Positions 1 to 5,875 are shown, counted from the first letter of the stretch. The stretch is 8,019 nt of DNA from Gemmatimonadota bacterium (GCA_019348475.1 JAHWJJ010000198.1:1-8019), one strand, 5' to 3'. Notes: a model not told the origin generated them from the letters alone. Numbers and translations are program-made.

Positions 1-50
1 CTCACGCACTCACGCACTCACGCACTCACGCACTCACGCACTCACGCACT
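1..50. repeat. Octanucleotide tandem repeat (CTCACGCA)x6
   Basis: Six perfect copies of the 8-bp unit CTCACGCA occupy 1-48, followed by CT. The array touches the window edge, so its full length is unknown. It ends 13 bp before the ATG of the AAA+ ATPase gene. In the frame of that gene the array is open (period of eight codons reading LTHSRTHA), with no stop and no ATG, GTG or TTG before position 64. It may therefore be an untranslated leader or part of a longer reading frame starting outside the window. Confidence 0.95.
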
Positions 51-63
51 TCCGTACGCCGAG

Positions 64-1245
64 ATGTCATCCAACCCCCTGCGCGACCTCTTCTTCGGCC
101 CGGACCGGCAGGCGCTGGTGAGCGCGGTGCAGCCGCGGCGCACCTTCGCAGACGTGGTGCTGCCCCCCGTCACCCGCCGCGCGCTGGACAACGCGCTGGT
201 GCAGATCCGCAAGCACGACATCCTCTTCGGCGAGTGGGGGCTGGGCGAGCGGCACGAGAGCGGGCTGGGGCTGGCCTTCAACTTCGCCGGGCCGCCGGGG
301 ACGGGAAAGACGATCTGCGCCGAAGCGATCGCCCACGCCCTGGGCAAGCGGCTGCTGGTGGTGCGCTACAACGAGCTGGAGAGCCAGTGGGCGGGCGCCA
401 CCGCCAAGAACGTGGCCGCCGTCTTCGCCAGCGCGCAGGAGCAGGAGGCCGTGCTGTTCTTCGACGAGGCCGACGCGATCGCGGGGCGGCGCTTCACCTC
501 GGTGGACCAGGGATACCAGCGCGAGGCCAACGCCGTGGTCAACGTACTGCTGCGTGAGCTGGAGGAGTTTCCCGGCGTCGTGATCTTTGCCACCAACCTG
601 GCCGCCAACTTCGACCCGGCGTTCGAGCGCCGCATCCGAACGCACATCCTCTTCGAGCAGCCGGGGGTGGAAGAGCGCGAAAAGATCTGGAAGGTGCAGA
701 TCCACGGCCGCAAGACGCCGCTGGAGCCCGACGTGGACTTTCGCGCCCTGGCGGAGCGGTACCCGGCCAGCGGCGGCGACATCAAGAACGCCGTGCTGAA
801 GGCCGCGCAGATGGCCATCGCCGAGCCGGGGACGGACGAGGCGAAGCGGATCGCCCAGCGGCACTTCGAGGCGGGGATCGAAGAGGTGCTGGCGGCCAAG
901 CGGGTGATGGAGCAGTCGCTCTTCGGGGCGGCCGCCACCATGCTCCCGCAGCTGGCGGACGGGGGGATGGACGACGAGCTCGGCGCCCTCACCACCCGTC
1001 TGGTGGAGGTGGAGGACACGCTGGCCGACCTCCCGGCCGCCATCCGCCGCCTGGAAGAAGGCCACGCCCGCGCCCGCACCGAGGCGGAGCGCGAGCGCGC
1101 CGCGGTGTCCGCGCAGCAGACGGAGGCGCTGGACGCGCTGCGCGCGGGCGCGGCGCAGGCGGCGGCACGGGCGCAGCTGGCGGTGTGGATCTCCATGAGC
1201 GCGGCCGCCCTTGCCGCGGCCATGGCCGCCATCTCGCTGTTCTGA
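64..1245 (+). CDS. AAA+ ATPase with coiled-coil tail and C-terminal membrane anchor
   Basis: This is a 393-aa classical AAA-family ATPase, a class that uses ATP to remodel or unfold protein substrates, usually as hexamers. Walker A is GPPGTGKT (76-83) and Walker B is LFFDEADA (131-138). S-Q-W-A-G (107-111) aligns with pore loop 1, with W109 as the aromatic residue, as in spastin/Vps4-type members. Sensor 1 is N178 in FATN. The arginine-finger region is FERRIR (187-192), and ASGGDIKN (235-242) matches the sensor-2 helix. After the ATPase core (about 25-285), residues 302-370 are Glu/Arg/Ala-rich heptad-like sequence, probably a coiled coil. Residues 372-393 are hydrophobic and end the protein, so it looks tail-anchored. 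The ATG at 64 lacks a clear Shine-Dalgarno sequence, and the frame stays open to the window edge, so a longer N-terminus is possible. The next gene is 292 bp away and need not be co-transcribed. The substrate is unknown. Confidence 0.93.
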   Translation: MSSNPLRDLFFGPDRQALVSAVQPRRTFADVVLPPVTRRALDNALVQIRKHDILFGEWGLGERHESGLGLAFNFAGPPGTGKTICAEAIAHALGKRLLVVRYNELESQWAGATAKNVAAVFASAQEQEAVLFFDEADAIAGRRFTSVDQGYQREANAVVNVLLRELEEFPGVVIFATNLAANFDPAFERRIRTHILFEQPGVEEREKIWKVQIHGRKTPLEPDVDFRALAERYPASGGDIKNAVLKAAQMAIAEPGTDEAKRIAQRHFEAGIEEVLAAKRVMEQSLFGAAATMLPQLADGGMDDELGALTTRLVEVEDTLADLPAAIRRLEEGHARARTEAERERAAVSAQQTEALDALRAGAAQAAARAQLAVWISMSAAALAAAMAAISLF

Positions 1246-1348
1246 TCCCGTTTTTCGCGCGCCCCGGTGCCAGCCCCGAATGGGCCACAGGCGCGCGGGC
1301 GTGCCCATGGCTGTCCGCTTCAGCACGGCCCTCCGGGGGCGCACCTGT

Positions 1349-1362
1349 CCGTCCGCGGACGG
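1349..1362. promoter_or_regulatory. 14-bp perfect palindrome CCGTCCGCGGACGG
   Basis: CCGTCCGCGGACGG reads identically on both strands. It lies about 100 bp upstream of the possible promoter of the HTH gene. Its first 11 bases recur at 7733-7743, upstream of the ABC exporter. It could be a dimer-binding operator, but GC-rich palindromes also arise by chance in such genomes. Confidence 0.35.
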
Positions 1363-1437
1363 TCCGTTCCGCACGGATGAGGCGCCGCCTTGCTCGTGTC
1401 CACTTTGTATAAGTGTTGCGGTTCTGGATTCTGCCTC

Positions 1438-1466
1438 TTGCCCCAGGCAAAAATGGGCTCTAATCT
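1438..1466 (+). promoter_or_regulatory. Possible sigma70-type promoter for the HTH gene
   Basis: TTGCCC (1438-1443) resembles a -35 box. Two overlapping -10 candidates follow: TAATCT (1461-1466) with a 17-bp spacer, or TCTAAT (1459-1464; five of six consensus bases) with a 15-bp spacer. The stretch lies in the AT-richer part of the gap, about 70 bp before the GTG start. A second -10-like hexamer, TATAAG (1408-1413), has no well-spaced -35. Only sequence resemblance supports this call. Confidence 0.3.
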
Positions 1467-1500
1467 GTAGAGTGTAAGCCAACTCAACGTAAACGAAGTG

Positions 1501-1540
1501 CACAGGAGCCCCGGTTCCTCCCGCGCGGGAGGAGCCTGTG
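1501..1540 (+). promoter_or_regulatory. Palindrome burying the RBS and start codon of the HTH gene
   Basis: TCCTCCCGCGCGGGAGGA (1516-1533) is an 18-bp perfect palindrome whose right half is the Shine-Dalgarno sequence (GGGAGGAG, 1527-1534). As RNA it can fold into seven base pairs around a GCGC loop. Outside it, CACAGG (1501-1506) is complementary to CCTGTG (1535-1540), which contains the GTG start codon, but the two stems are separated by an asymmetric bulge (9 nt against 1 nt). The structure could restrict translation initiation, or the DNA palindrome could be an operator for the encoded regulator. Confidence 0.5.
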
Positions 1541-1999
1541 AGCGAGCGTGCGGGCGAAACGGCCATCGACCGGATCCGTGAGCACGTGCGGGCGCAGGTC
1601 GCCCGCACGTCGCTGCGAAAGGTGGCCAAGCGGGCAGGCGTAAAGGTCGGCGCGACCAAGAAGTTCATCGACGGCTCCGTGCCGTACGAGCGCAACCTTC
1701 GCCTGTGGAAGCGCTACTTTGCGCGCGAGCTGCGGGAGGGGATGGCCGGCGGGCCAGACGACGCGGTGCCGGTGGGAGACGCCGCCGCCGTGCTGGACCT
1801 GCTGTTGTGGGCGTTTCCCGAAGAGGAGCGCCCCGATGCCCGGCGCGAGGCCGTGGACCTGTTCCGCGGCCTGTACGTGCGCCGCGGCCGCACGCCGCCC
1901 GCGTGGATCCACGACATGCCCGAGTACGACGACGCCGCGTCTCCGCGCCTGGGCACGGACGACGAGGATGACGAGGACCAGGACGGGGACGACGACTAG
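1538..1999 (+). CDS. Small HTH DNA-binding protein with acidic C-terminal tail
   Basis: The 153-aa product has a likely helix-turn-helix near residues 24-46 (SLRKVAKRAGVKVGATKKFI). Its pattern S-L-R-x-V-A, then G, then a second helix ending K-K-F-I-D-G, resembles XRE/Cro-like or LacI-like HTH units. It continues into a basic, aromatic segment (PYERNLRLWKRYFARE, 49-64). Residues 82-115 look helical, and the C-terminus is strongly acidic (13 residues, DDEDDEDQDGDDD, all D/E except Q and G). No ligand-binding or enzymatic domain is recognised. The start is GTG at 1538, preceded by GGAGG five bases upstream; this is the best-supported RBS in the window, yet it sits in a palindrome. The gene stands alone between two structured gaps, so it may be a monocistronic, self-regulating regulator. 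That role is inferred from the HTH alone. Confidence 0.82.
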   Translation: MSERAGETAIDRIREHVRAQVARTSLRKVAKRAGVKVGATKKFIDGSVPYERNLRLWKRYFARELREGMAGGPDDAVPVGDAAAVLDLLLWAFPEEERPDARREAVDLFRGLYVRRGRTPPAWIHDMPEYDDAASPRLGTDDEDDEDQDGDDD

Positions 2000-2020
2000 C
2001 GCTCGCTCCTGGCCGGCGAA

Positions 2021-2064
2021 GACATGAAGGGCTTCCGCGCAGTGGCGCGGGAGCCCTTCGTGTT
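2021..2064 (+). terminator. 20-bp stem-loop after the HTH gene
   Basis: Positions 2021-2040 pair with 2045-2064 around an AGTG loop. The stem has 20 pairs, of which three are G-U wobbles (2021/2064, 2025/2060, 2034/2051). In a rightward transcript all three are valid G-U pairs, whereas in a leftward transcript they would be A-C mismatches, so the structure fits + strand RNA. It begins 22 bases after the HTH stop codon. No T-tract follows, so it may be an atypical terminator or a 3'-end stabilising hairpin. Confidence 0.6.
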
Positions 2065-2360
2065 CCTGGTGCATCCGCGGACTGCCTTCAGTCGCAGGAG
2101 CGAGTTCTCTGTTGCGGGCTTCGCCTCTGTTGTCCAGCGTCCAGCGGGGCGGGCTATTACCGATCGCAATCGGGTGGATGATGTGCCCCGGCGGGCCTCC
2201 GGCGCGCCACCCCGATTCCTGCCCATCCAAAAAATGCGGATCCCGTCCCCTCGCCGGCAGCATCTTCCCTACCGAGGGACGCCTGCATCCTGCCGATCCC
2301 ATCCGGTCCGCCTCCGGCCGTCGCACCCGCATCCATCCAGCACTGCCCAAGAGTCTGGTT
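2065..2360. other. Convergent intergenic region with small inverted repeats
   Basis: This gap lies between the rightward HTH gene and the leftward HAD gene, and I see no gene in it. It contains a short hairpin CCGAT-CGCA-ATCGG (2160-2173). It also contains a spaced inverted repeat, AATCGGGTGG (2168-2177) against CCACCCCGATT (2207-2217), with a one-base bulge. A run of six A residues at 2229-2234 would be a T-run in leftward RNA, about 125 bases past the HAD stop, but no strong stem precedes it. Confidence 0.5.
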
Positions 2361-3053
2361 TCACTCCATGATTGCGCGCCAGACGGCGTCCAGGTCGGAC
2401 AGGTCGTCGAACAGGTAGTCGGGGCCGTGCTGCGCCAGGTCGGCGGCAGTGTGCGTGCCGGTGGCGGTGGCGATGGTGCGCACGCCCAGGTGCGCGCCGC
2501 ACGAGATGTCGAACGGCGTATCGCCGATGATGACGATCTCCTTGCCCTGAAACCCGATCCCCGTCTTTTCGCGGGCCCGGCGCGCGGCCACGGCGGGAAG
2601 CTCGGGGCGCTGCCAGTGGTCCGATCCGTACGCCCCCACGCGAAAGCGGTCGAACCCCAGCCCGGCCGCGTTCACCTTGAGACGCGCGCCTTCTTTCACG
2701 TTCCCCGTCAGCAGCCCCAGCACGGTCGGGTCGCCGGACCCCTCCAGGCGGTCCAGCAGCGCGGGGACGCCGGGAAGGGGGCGGATGGGTGCCCTGGCGA
2801 CCTCTTCCCGCAGGTTGCGCAGGTACGCCGTCCAGAGCGCGTCCAGCCCCGCCTCCACGTCATCCAGCGAGTACCCCGCCGGCACCAGCAGCTCGCGGAC
2901 GATCTGCGGATCGGTGCGCCCGCCCATGTTGTATCCGGCGATGGATCCCGTCTGGCCGTAGACCTCCAGCATGGCCCTGCGCACGGCCCGCGCGCCGGCG
3001 CCGCCCGCCGAGAGCAGCGTTCCGTCGATGTCGAAAAGCACCAGCCGCTTCAT
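2361..3053 (-). CDS. HAD-family hydrolase, phosphoglycolate-phosphatase-like
   Basis: The 230-aa cytoplasmic protein belongs to the haloacid dehalogenase superfamily of phosphatases, which form a phospho-aspartate intermediate with Mg2+. Motif I is DIDGT (8-12), with D8 as nucleophile and D10 as acid/base. Motif II is T116 in LLTGN. K126 in the RLKVNAAGL segment is the likely motif III lysine. Motif IV is GDTPFD (177-182), with D178 and D182 binding the metal. An alpha-helical cap follows motif I (about 15-95). Length and motifs resemble Gph/PGP-like phosphatases, but the substrate cannot be read from sequence. The ATG at 3053 is chosen because the family N-terminus (MKRLVLFDIDGT) begins exactly there and AGGA lies six bases upstream. 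The frame extends to 3176, but that part is low-complexity sequence from the repeat region. No neighbour suggests a pathway. Confidence 0.92.
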   Translation of the reverse strand: MKRLVLFDIDGTLLSAGGAGARAVRRAMLEVYGQTGSIAGYNMGGRTDPQIVRELLVPAGYSLDDVEAGLDALWTAYLRNLREEVARAPIRPLPGVPALLDRLEGSGDPTVLGLLTGNVKEGARLKVNAAGLGFDRFRVGAYGSDHWQRPELPAVAARRAREKTGIGFQGKEIVIIGDTPFDISCGAHLGVRTIATATGTHTAADLAQHGPDYLFDDLSDLDAVWRAIME

Positions 3054-3146
3054 CCGTCGTCCTGTCGAGGGTTCAGCCGGCGGCTTTGCACGCCCCGCGC
3101 CGCCGGGTCCACGTATGCGGAAACAGGCGCGGCGGAGCGGCTGAAG

Positions 3147-3190
3147 CCGCCGCAACAACGGCGGAAAGCCCCGCAAACTGCGCGGGGCTT
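3147..3190. repeat. Two adjacent hairpins, the second with loop AAACTGC
   Basis: CCGCCG (3147-3152) pairs with CGGCGG (3159-3164) around CAACAA. Directly after it, AAGCCCCGC (3166-3174) pairs with GCGGGGCTT (3182-3190) around AAACTGC. The second contains the 15-nt core CCGCAAACTGCGCGG that recurs at 3243 and 3482. They lie about 90-140 bp upstream of the HAD gene on its coding strand and could form in its leader RNA if transcription starts far enough upstream. Confidence 0.7.
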
Positions 3191-3201
3191 CAACGGCAAC
3201 G

Positions 3202-3390
3202 GCGTCGCGCTTGGCGCGGACCCCTCACCCCCGGCCCCTCTTCCGCAAACTGCGCGGGAGACCAAGGCTGCCATCCAGAGGAAAACGTTCGTGGCCGGAT
3301 GTCGCTGAACGAAAGCTCGCCACCGCGAGTCCGCGCAGGCGGACTTTGCGATTTTCCAGCGGCGAATTCATTCGCTCCTGGAGGCGCGGG
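3202..3390. repeat. Imperfect direct repeat, copy A
   Basis: Copy A starts with GCGTCGCGCTTGGCGCGG and ends with CTCCTGGAGGCGCGGG. Its first 60 bases match copy B (3441-3668) with only two differences. The second half also matches closely, including the shared GCGAATTCATTCGC element (3362-3375) flanked by CCAG and CTGG. Copy A lacks about 30 bases present in B just after the AAACTGC hairpin core, which removes most of the hairpin's right arm. It has its own stem AGTCCGC/GCGGACT (3328-3345). Confidence 0.85.
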
Positions 3391-3440
3391 GCTTCCATTC
3401 CGTGAACGGCTCGAGAGCAACCGCAACCCACCCACAAACA

Positions 3441-3668
3441 GCGTCGCGCTTCGCGCGGACCCCTCACCCCCGGCCCCTCTCCCGCAAACTGCGCGGGAGA
3501 GGGGTGACGCGAACGCCACGCCCGCCGTGCAAGGCTGCCATCCAGAGAATCTACGCCCGGAACGTCTCCTGGCCGGATGCCGCTGAACAAAAGCTCGCCA
3601 CCGCGAATCCGCGAAGGGGGACATCGCGATTTTCCAGCGGCGAATTCATTCGCTCCTGGAGGCGCGGG
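3441..3668. repeat. Imperfect direct repeat, copy B, with 12-bp hairpin
   Basis: This is the second, longer copy of the element at 3202-3390. It includes a complete hairpin: CCCCTCTCCCGC (3474-3485) pairs with GCGGGAGAGGGG (3493-3504) around the loop AAACTGC. It ends with the same GCGAATTCATTCGC imperfect palindrome (3640-3653) inside CCAG...CTGG. The two copies are separated by about 50 bp of unrelated sequence. The element does not encode a transposase and no target-site duplication was recognised. It looks like a non-autonomous intergenic repeat family. Confidence 0.85.
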
Positions 3669-3698
3669 CTCCCTCCGCGTCAGGAAGTCAAACTCTTG

Positions 3699-3716
3699 AT
3701 CCGGATTCGGTGAATC
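3699..3716 (-). other. Small inverted repeats downstream of the S8 peptidase
   Basis: Just past the peptidase stop, in the leftward transcript, GATTC pairs with GAATC around three bases (3704-3716), and an overlapping 8-bp palindrome ATCCGGAT lies at 3699-3706. The stems are short and no T-tract follows, so this is a weak terminator candidate at best. Confidence 0.2.
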
Positions 3717-3723
3717 GCCGCCG

Positions 3724-4539
3724 CTACGCCGCGGCTTCCGATGGCGGCTGTTCGCCCGACTCGGCGTCGCCGCCGCCGGGGAGGGCGAAGCGGGCCAGCA
3801 TGGCGCGGACCTCCTCCAGCGTGGCGCCGGGGTGGCGCTCCAGGATCAGCGCGACGATGCCCGCCACGCCGGGTGCCGCGAAGCTGGTGCCGTGGCGCAC
3901 CACCCGCTCGCCCCCGATCCACAGCACCGGGCGCTCCACGCCCCATCCCACGCACTCCATGGCGTGCTCCGCCCGGTAGTGGAAGTGCCAGGGGGAGTCG
4001 AATCGGGCGGCGGAGACGCCGATCACGTTCTCGAAGATGGCGGGGTAGCTCCAGTCGTTGCCGTTGTGCCCCGCCGCCACCACGACGATCCCTGCCCGTC
4101 GCGCCCGTTCACAGGCGCGGTACAGGGGATGGAGGGTGCCCTCAAGCCGGGTGCCCAGGCTCACGTTGATCACCTGCACGCCGGCGTCGATGGCCCAGTG
4201 CAGCGCCGCCTCCAGCGTTCCCGGCGACGTCTCGAGCTTGTTGCCGAACACCTTTACCGGCACCACGCGCGCGTCGGGCGCCACGCCCAGGATGACCCCG
4301 GCACAGGCGGTGCCGTGGCCCAGCACGTCGCGGTCGTCGTCGTTGCGCGCCAGGGCAAAGTCGTCGTCCGGGTCCACGAAGCCCACGCCGGTCAGCACCC
4401 GCGGGTCGCCGATGGAGCGGTCCCAGCCGCTGTCCAGCACGGCGACGCGAATGCCGCTTCCCGTGGCGCCGGCCAGCTCGCGCCGCACCCACTCAGGCGG
4501 CGGCGCCTCCACCTGCTGCGCGTCCATCGCGTCGGTCAT
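3724..4539 (-). CDS. S8 subtilisin-like serine peptidase, cytoplasmic form
   Basis: The 271-aa protein is a compact subtilase. The catalytic triad is visible: D36 in VAVLDSGWD, H75 in LGHGTACAG and S219 in HGTSFAAPG; N159 in AAGHNGND is the likely oxyanion-hole residue. There is no signal peptide, no I9-type propeptide and no accessory domain. The catalytic core starts within about 30 residues of the N-terminus, so the enzyme should act inside the cell unless exported unconventionally. The ATG at 4539 overlaps the stop of the HlyD gene (ATGA), which indicates translational coupling and explains the absent Shine-Dalgarno sequence; a second ATG at 4527 is less attractive. The frame is open upstream to 5523, but that part is antiphase to HlyD and is not the gene. 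Subtilases near ABC exporters often trim leader peptides of secreted peptides; that role here is inferred. Confidence 0.93.
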   Translation of the reverse strand: MTDAMDAQQVEAPPPEWVRRELAGATGSGIRVAVLDSGWDRSIGDPRVLTGVGFVDPDDDFALARNDDDRDVLGHGTACAGVILGVAPDARVVPVKVFGNKLETSPGTLEAALHWAIDAGVQVINVSLGTRLEGTLHPLYRACERARRAGIVVVAAGHNGNDWSYPAIFENVIGVSAARFDSPWHFHYRAEHAMECVGWGVERPVLWIGGERVVRHGTSFAAPGVAGIVALILERHPGATLEEVRAMLARFALPGGGDAESGEQPPSEAAA

Positions 4540-5738
4540 TTGCGGTTCAGCTTGTCCATGATGTACGCCCACCCCAGTTCGGCGATGCGGCCCGAGCGGG
4601 TGACCACGTTGGCCTGAACGCTGTAGCCGCGGCGAAAGCGGTCCAGCTCCTCGCGCTGCACCTGCGCGCGGTCCAGCGACGCCACCACGCGGTACAGCCC
4701 CGGCCCGGTCGGTGCGCGCGCGGCCTGCGCCGCCCCCGCCTCGGCCCCCGCGGGCGCGCTGAACGGCTCCGCCGAGACGTGCGAGACGCGCCCTTCCAGC
4801 TGGCGCCGGTCGCGCTGCCCGAACGCCTGCACCTCCAGCCGGACGCGGTCGCCCAGGCTGATCTTGTGGACGTCGCGCTCGGGGACCAGCATGGTGACCC
4901 GCCACTCGCCCAGCTCGCCCACCTCCATCAGCGTCTCGCCCTCGCGCACGTAGGCGCCGGCCAGCCGCTCCACCTGTTCGGTGAGCACCACGCCATCGCT
5001 GGGGGCGGCGATGGTGGTGCGGTCGATGCGCTCGCGCACCTCCCGGATCTGCGCCTGCAGCCGCTCCATCTCCGTCGCGGCGCGCCGCTCGTCGAAGCCG
5101 CGCAGGGCCAGCATGTCGGTTTCCGTACTGTTCAGGCGGATGTCGGCCTCGGCGGCGCGAACGTCGCCCACGGCCTGGTCCAGCATCACGTGGCCGCTGG
5201 GGCGCCAGGCCGCCAGCAGCGAGTCGGCGTTCGTGCCGAAGCCGTGCTCCACCATGCGCTGCATGAGCACGGCGCGGGCGCGGGTCAGCCGGGCCTGGGC
5301 GGCGTCGCGGCGCTCCTGCTGCTGGCGGCGCTCCATGGGCGTGCCGGCCAGGGAGCGGTCGCGGTCGATGCGGGCCGCCGCGTGCTGCGCCTCCAGCTGC
5401 GCCAGCTGCGTTTCCAGCGCCAGGGCATCCAGGCGGATCACCACGTCGCCGGCCTTTACGGTGTCGCCGCTGCGTACCAGCACCTCGTGCACCGGGCCGG
5501 CGGCCTGCGCGCGGATGGGCCACACGCTCACCGGCTCCAGCACGCCGGCGGACTTCACCGTCACGTCCATCGTCACCAGCATGGAGACCAGCACGCCCGT
5601 CAGGATCAGCAGCCCGATGACGCTCAGCGTGATGGAGACGGCGCGCTTTACGAAGCGGCCGCCCGGCTGCCCTTCGTCGCCCAGGTGGGGAAGGCGAAGG
5701 GGAAGTACGTCGGTCTTGCTGGCTCGGGCCTGGCTCAT
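4536..5738 (-). CDS. HlyD-family periplasmic adaptor (membrane fusion protein)
   Basis: The 400-aa adaptor would link an inner-membrane ABC exporter to an outer-membrane TolC-like channel. Residues 1-32 are cytoplasmic, and 34-57 form one hydrophobic segment (VSITLSVIGLLILTGVLVSM). The first lipoyl half-motif follows (about 80-104, GPVHEVLVRSGDTVKAGDVV). A long helical region rich in Gln, Arg, Glu and Ala (about 106-240) should form the coiled-coil hairpin. The second lipoyl half is 243-276 (IAAPSDGVVLTEQVERLAGA), followed by the beta-barrel region. An Ala/Pro-rich insertion sits at about 325-345. The ATG at 5738 has only a weak GAG upstream. The gene lies 137 bp downstream of the ABC exporter and overlaps the peptidase by four bases, so the three form a probable operon. 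No TolC homologue is in the window. The exported substrate is not known. Confidence 0.93.
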   Translation of the reverse strand: MSQARASKTDVLPLRLPHLGDEGQPGGRFVKRAVSITLSVIGLLILTGVLVSMLVTMDVTVKSAGVLEPVSVWPIRAQAAGPVHEVLVRSGDTVKAGDVVIRLDALALETQLAQLEAQHAAARIDRDRSLAGTPMERRQQQERRDAAQARLTRARAVLMQRMVEHGFGTNADSLLAAWRPSGHVMLDQAVGDVRAAEADIRLNSTETDMLALRGFDERRAATEMERLQAQIREVRERIDRTTIAAPSDGVVLTEQVERLAGAYVREGETLMEVGELGEWRVTMLVPERDVHKISLGDRVRLEVQAFGQRDRRQLEGRVSHVSAEPFSAPAGAEAGAAQAARAPTGPGLYRVVASLDRAQVQREELDRFRRGYSVQANVVTRSGRIAELGWAYIMDKLNRK

Positions 5739-5875
5739 TCTCGTGGATGCCTCGTCGTGGACCGGAGCCCCTCCCCCCGCTCCTCCCGCTCGTTCTTGGC
5801 GGAGGGGAGAACTTCGATCGTGCGGCCGTCTACCTTCCGCACTCCATCACCCCATCACCCCATCACCCCATCACC
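5739..5875 (-). other. ABC-HlyD intergenic gap with GC-rich arms
   Basis: The 137-bp gap between exporter stop and adaptor start is long for an operon. Beside the tandem repeat at its right end, it contains CCCCTCC and GGAGGGG complementary stretches (5768-5804), with further purine-rich GGAGG-like sequence on the leftward strand. An internal promoter or a processing hairpin is possible, but no clear -35/-10 pair was found. Confidence 0.4.
5844..5875. repeat. Octanucleotide tandem repeat (CCATCACC)x4
   Basis: Four perfect copies of CCATCACC (GGTGATGG on the coding strand of the operon) fill 5844-5875 exactly. The array abuts the TGA stop of the ABC exporter (5878-5876), which itself lies in a partial unit (GGTGA). 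Since eight is not a multiple of three, copy-number change would shift any frame read through it. Confidence 0.95.

Larger units (their letters stand above)
1246..1515. other. Intergenic region with palindrome and AT-richer promoter-like stretch
   Basis: This gap between the ATPase and the HTH gene holds no convincing gene. The first part is GC-rich and includes a 14-bp palindrome. From about 1400 to 1500 the sequence becomes clearly richer in A and T than its surroundings, as expected for a promoter region of the downstream gene. No obvious terminator hairpin with a T-tract follows the ATPase stop, although a short T-run (TTTTT) lies about ten bases after it. Confidence 0.6.
3054..3723. other. 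670-bp gene-free, repeat-rich intergenic region
   Basis: No credible gene lies between the HAD start and the S8 peptidase stop. All reading frames here are built from repeat sequence, and the same translated motifs turn up in several frames and both copies. The region holds tandem hairpins (3147-3190), two copies of an imperfect direct repeat (3202-3390 and 3441-3668) and a small hairpin downstream of the peptidase. The promoter of the HAD gene should lie at the left end, but no convincing boxes were seen. Confidence 0.75.

Noticed and set aside
67..1695. Long leftward open frame (542 codons) antisense to the AAA+ ATPase
   Set aside because: Arg/Gly/His-rich composition typical of antisense frames in GC-rich DNA; no domains, and the + strand encodes clear AAA+ motifs.
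1484..2350. Leftward frame of 288 codons across the HTH gene and the following gap
   Set aside because: It runs through the HTH gene, its hairpin and small inverted repeats; no domain is seen, and the HTH gene has a good ribosome-binding site on the opposite strand.
3054..3176. Longer HAD start at 3176 (41 extra residues)
   Set aside because: The extension is basic, low-complexity sequence encoded by the hairpin repeats, and the family N-terminus with an AGGA ribosome-binding site lies at 3053.
2112..3308. Rightward frame of 398 codons over the HAD gene
   Set aside because: Antisense to a well-supported HAD phosphatase; the sequence shows only His/Gln/Arg-rich antisense composition.
3190..3624. 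Protein-coding genes inside the repeat region (frames on both strands)
   Set aside because: Translations are repeat-derived, with the same short strings recurring in different frames of both copies; no ribosome-binding sites or domains.
3131..3668. CRISPR array
   Set aside because: Repeats are long, few and imperfect, without uniform short repeats and spacers, and no cas gene is present.
3669..3723. tRNA gene in the small inverted repeats near the S8 stop
   Set aside because: No cloverleaf can be formed, and there is no T-arm consensus; no tRNA or rRNA was recognised anywhere in the window.
4540..5523. N-terminal extension of the S8 peptidase frame upstream of 4539
   Set aside because: It overlaps most of the HlyD gene in another frame and is low-complexity Arg/Ala/Gly; the subtilase domain starts just after the ATG at 4539.
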